Shown here: one piece after another, positions 29,187 to 32,356 of the stretch
How the letters are laid out: each line of letters begins with the position of its first letter
Numbering within the stretch: position 1 is the stretch's first letter
DNA from: Rhodanobacter sp.
Lineage (GTDB): Bacteria; Pseudomonadota; Gammaproteobacteria; Xanthomonadales; Rhodanobacteraceae
Direction of reading: 5' to 3'
DNA length: 32,356 nt
Assembly: GCA_031274955.1 (NCBI GenBank)
Contig: JAISPQ010000001.1
Span: 1 to 32,356 of the forward strand
Notes under the pieces: model-generated
Databases searched by the model: none
The model's input: the letters and a program-made list of their open reading frames with translations, nothing else
What the model was told of the DNA's origin: nothing
Made by a program: the position numbers and the translations under genes

Positions 29187-29835
29187 CTGGCTGATTTCAC
29201 CCGATGATGAAGAACTGGAAGAACTGGACCTGTTCTTGCGTGAACGTGCGAACGACGAGGATCTGCTGCTCGACGGCGTGCACGGTTTTCTGACCGCGCT
29301 GGCGATCGGCCCGGCGCCGGCCAAACCGGATGAATGGCTGCCGGAAATCCTGCACGAACCGTTCGCGGATAGCGATGAAGGCGAGCGCGTACTGACGCTG
29401 CTGGCGCGGCTCAACGATGCCATCGCGCCGGAAGTGGAAACCGGCGCCTACGAGCCGATTCTTGGCGAACTGGATGTGGCGGACGACGAATTGCCCCTGT
29501 TCACCGCGCGTGGCTGGTGCGATGGATTTTCGCGCGGCATCGACCTGCGCGCCTCGGCGTGGGAAGCGCGGCTCGGACACGACCCCACCTTGATGGAACT
29601 GCTCGGCCCGATCATTGCGCTATCGATCGACGAAGGTGTGTTTTCGAGCAACGTCGAGTTCGCGCCGCTGGGCGATGAAGAATACGAAGACTGTCTCGCG
29701 CAGATTCCGCATGCGGTCGCCGCGGTCGCGGAATACTGGCGCACCCATCCGCTGGATGCGAAGGAACGCATCGCGCCGCCCGACGCCGGCATGCCGACAC
29801 CGCCGCGCCGGCGCGGCGGGCGTTGGGTGCACTGA
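29176..29835 (+). CDS. UPF0149 (YecA-like) family protein
   Basis: LLLDGVHGFLTALAIGPAPAKPDEWLPEIL ... WCDGFSRGI ... EYEDCLAQIPHAVAAVAEYWRTHP. Confidence 0.85.
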   Translation: MAADWLISPDDEELEELDLFLRERANDEDLLLDGVHGFLTALAIGPAPAKPDEWLPEILHEPFADSDEGERVLTLLARLNDAIAPEVETGAYEPILGELDVADDELPLFTARGWCDGFSRGIDLRASAWEARLGHDPTLMELLGPIIALSIDEGVFSSNVEFAPLGDEEYEDCLAQIPHAVAAVAEYWRTHPLDAKERIAPPDAGMPTPPRRRGGRWVH

Positions 29836-29860
29836 CTTTGACTGAATAGATGGATGCTCC

Positions 29861-30595
29861 ATGAGCCTCACCTTTTCCGCCACTAGCGTCCGCGCCTTCA
29901 CCCCCACCGGCGTGCTGCGCGCCTGCATCAACCTGGGCAATCCGATCCTCGCGCGCCGCGAGGGCGAGAGCGCCGCCGGCGTTTCGGTCGATCTGGCCCA
30001 CGAACTGGCGCGGCGGCTCGGGGTGGGGTGTGAACTGCTGCTCGTCGAAAAGGCCGTGCAATCGGTCGGGGCGGTGCGTGGCGAGCGCGCCGATGTCGGT
30101 TTTTTTGCGATCGACCCGGCGCGTGGCGAAGGCTTGCGCTTTACCGCACCCTATGTGCTGATCCAGGGCAGCTACCTGGTCGCACAGGATTCGCCGCTGC
30201 ACGAGAACGCACACGTGGACAGCGCCGGTGTGCGCGTGGGCGTAGCCTCGGCCAGTGCGTATGACCTGTTCCTCACGCGCCACCTGCAAGCCGCGACGAT
30301 TGAGCGCGTGCTGCATGCGCGCGATGTGCTCGCGGCGCTGGCGGCGGGCCGCGTCGAGGTGGCGGCGGGCATCCGCCAGGCGCTGGAAGGCGCCGCACGC
30401 GATGATGCGCGCCTGCGCCTGTTGCCGGGGTGTTTCATGGTGATCGAGCAGGCGATGGGCCTGCCCGCGAGCCGGGGCGATGAAGCGGCGCAATCACTGG
30501 CCGCGTTTGTCGAGGCGATGAAGGCCAGCGGCTTCGTGGCCGATGCGCTGGCGCGGCACCGCATCGAGGGTGCGAGTGTCGCCCCCGCTGCCTGA
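29861..30595 (+). CDS. Transporter substrate-binding domain protein (SBP_bac_3-like), no obvious signal peptide
   Basis: VLRACINLGNPILARREGESAAGVSVDLAHELARRLGVGCELL ... ADVGFFAIDPARGEGLRFTAPYVLIQGSYLV. Confidence 0.85.
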   Translation: MSLTFSATSVRAFTPTGVLRACINLGNPILARREGESAAGVSVDLAHELARRLGVGCELLLVEKAVQSVGAVRGERADVGFFAIDPARGEGLRFTAPYVLIQGSYLVAQDSPLHENAHVDSAGVRVGVASASAYDLFLTRHLQAATIERVLHARDVLAALAAGRVEVAAGIRQALEGAARDDARLRLLPGCFMVIEQAMGLPASRGDEAAQSLAAFVEAMKASGFVADALARHRIEGASVAPAA

Positions 30596-30597
30596 GC

Positions 30598-30842
30598 GCC
30601 TGTCTAAAATTTTCCACCGGCCCGCGCCGTTGTTCACCTCTCCCGCTTGCGGGAGAGACCCATGCGGCGCCGGTGACGCTGCCGGCTTGCGCACCGGAAC
30701 CGATGTGGCAATTCCTTCCCTATCTCCCGTTTACGGGGGAAGGTGCCGAAGGCGGAAGGGGGTGCGTACCATCCATCCATGGAGCGGTCACCGTTCGGCA
30801 TCCTGCCTCACCTACATCCGGGCCGATGGTCGCATGTGACCC
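30598..30842. repeat. Composite intergenic repeat, copy 2
   Basis: Module A (30598-30653) and module B (30773-30841) recur in copy 1. Includes the CTCTCCCG-CTTG-CGGGAGAG hairpin near 30638-30657. Confidence 0.65.
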
Positions 30843-30926
30843 CGCCAGTGGGGGGAAGCGAACCGCATGCGAGCCTGCAGGTTCCTGGGTAGGTCGCCGC
30901 CACCGCTGCATCGTGCGGCGGCTTTG

Positions 30927-31082
30927 TTACATCTGCCGAAACAAATGCAGATAGCCGCGGCTGACCGGCAGCACTTCGTCGCGGCCTTTGAGGTGAATAT
31001 CGGCGGTTTCGTTGTCGCCGCGCGTGATGTGGCTGATCGCGCGCAGGTTGACCACGACCGAGCGATGCGCCCACAGGGAAGA
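30927..31082 (-). pseudogene. C-terminal fragment of a LytTR-type DNA-binding response regulator
   Basis: SSLWAHRSVVVNLRAISHITRGDNETADIHLKGRDEVLPVSRGYLHLFRQM*: matches the end of a LytTR domain. No receiver domain upstream in frame. Confidence 0.75.
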
Positions 31083-31229
31083 CAGGTTCCGACGAAGGGC
31101 AGTCGTGTGGGGACGAACGGCATCCAGCGCCGACAAATAAGCCGTATGACCGTGTGTGGATGCGCCCGATCGGCCTTGCGTGTGCAGGCGTCGACACCAT
31201 CTTGCGGTCATCCTCATTTGGAGATTTTT

Positions 31230-32090
31230 ATGAACGCCACCGCCACCCGCAGCCGCAGCGTGACGCGCACACTGCGCGGTCAGCCAACATCCGACGGCGC
31301 CGGTGTGAAACTCACACGTGTGATCGGTCAGCGCGATCTGGAGATGCTCGATCCGTTCCTGATGCTGGACGAATTCGGTTCTGACCAGCCCGGCGACTAC
31401 ATGGCTGGCTTTCCCGACCATCCGCATCGCGGTTTCGAGACGGTCACCTACATGCTGGCCGGGCGCATGCGCCACGGCGATAACCACGGCCATTCGGGCC
31501 TGCTCACCTCCGGCGGCGCGCAGTGGATGACGGCTGGACGCGGCATCGTGCATTCGGAAATGCCCGAGCAGGAGGACGGCTTGCTGTGGGGATTCCAACT
31601 CTGGGTGAACCTGCCTGCCGCCGACAAGATGAGCGCGCCGCACTATCAGGACATCACGCCCGAGCGTATTCCAGAAACGGCGCTCGCCACGGGCGTGCGC
31701 GTGCGTGTGCTCGCTGGCCAGATTGGCGATGCAGTCGGCCCCGTGGCAGGCATCGCGGTCGATCCGGTTTATCTGGACATCACGCTCGAAGCTGGTGCAC
31801 GCTGCACGGCTCCGCTGCCAGCCGGCCATAATGCATTTGCGTATGTATACGCGGGTGCGGTGAATCTGGGGCCGGTGGAGTCGGCGCGACACGTAATGCG
31901 TGGCGAACTCGCCGTACTCACGCGCGACGGGGAAGAAGTGCTGATCGCGGCCGACAAAGAACCGGCGCGGCTGATCCTCGTCGCGGGCCGGCCGCTCGAT
32001 GAGCCGGTGGCGCGATGGGGGCCGTTCGTAATGAATACGCATGAAGAGATCATGCAGGCGATCCGCGATTATCAGAAGGGGAAGTTTTGA
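31230..32090 (+). CDS. Pirin family protein
   Basis: LDPFLMLDEFGSDQPGDYMAGFPDHPHRGFETVTYMLAGRMRHGDNHGHSGLLTSGGAQWMTAGRGIVHSEMP: pirin N-terminal cupin with its metal ligands. Confidence 0.95.
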   Translation: MNATATRSRSVTRTLRGQPTSDGAGVKLTRVIGQRDLEMLDPFLMLDEFGSDQPGDYMAGFPDHPHRGFETVTYMLAGRMRHGDNHGHSGLLTSGGAQWMTAGRGIVHSEMPEQEDGLLWGFQLWVNLPAADKMSAPHYQDITPERIPETALATGVRVRVLAGQIGDAVGPVAGIAVDPVYLDITLEAGARCTAPLPAGHNAFAYVYAGAVNLGPVESARHVMRGELAVLTRDGEEVLIAADKEPARLILVAGRPLDEPVARWGPFVMNTHEEIMQAIRDYQKGKF

Positions 32091-32356
32091 AGCAGGGAGC
32101 AGGGTTGAGGGAGCAGGGAGTAGGGAAAAGCGCGCACTTCTTTCCCGAGAAAATATCTACTCCTGCCGCTTGCTCCCTCTCCCGCCTCTCTCGCCACGTT
32201 TGCGCGCGGGCGAGAGGGAGAAAAATCAAGAGGGCGTTGTCACTTTGAGGATGGGTTCTGAAGAACAGCCACGGGCTTTCGTACTCCAACCAAGGCAAGC
32301 CAGAACGCAATTCCGATTTCACCGATCATGGCTGGAATTATGACGACATTAGAAAT

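Noticed and set aside
30927-32042. 371-aa minus-strand ORF opposite pirin as a complete LytTR regulator
   Set aside because: Only the last ~51 residues look like LytTR; the rest is antisense to pirin with no receiver domain, so it is called as a relic only.

Overview
High-GC window that looks like a Xanthomonadales/Rhodanobacteraceae-type gammaproteobacterial chromosome. Taxonomy is inferred from gene order and protein flavour, not from a search. It opens with the 3' end of a 23S rRNA gene, a 5S rRNA and its terminator. These are followed by a large ankyrin-repeat membrane protein, a RimK-like ATP-grasp protein beside a GNAT, lptM-dapF-DUF484-xerC-hslV-hslU, IS debris, hfq-hflX and miaA on the minus strand, and a Gld-type ABC transporter pair. 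Next come mprF convergent with an AcvB/VirJ-type hydrolase, pepP divergent from TIGR02449-zapA-6S RNA-fau, an EVE-domain gene, rpiA, an S9 peptidase, a threonine aldolase, exodeoxyribonuclease III, a YecA-like UPF0149 protein, a solute-binding protein and a pirin. Most of the window is ordinary housekeeping sequence, and I see no convincing new multi-gene defence or mobile system. The points most worth a second look are: an apparent CTG start for hflX; the lysyl-PG synthase/hydrolase pair; the RimK-GNAT pair; a composite dispersed intergenic repeat whose CCTGTCTAA end abuts stop codons and supplies one; nested inverted repeats in the hfq leader; a LytTR C-terminal relic; a promoter for 6S RNA embedded in the end of zapA; and a 9-bp tandem repeat in the LptM signal peptide. 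All functional calls are by eye.
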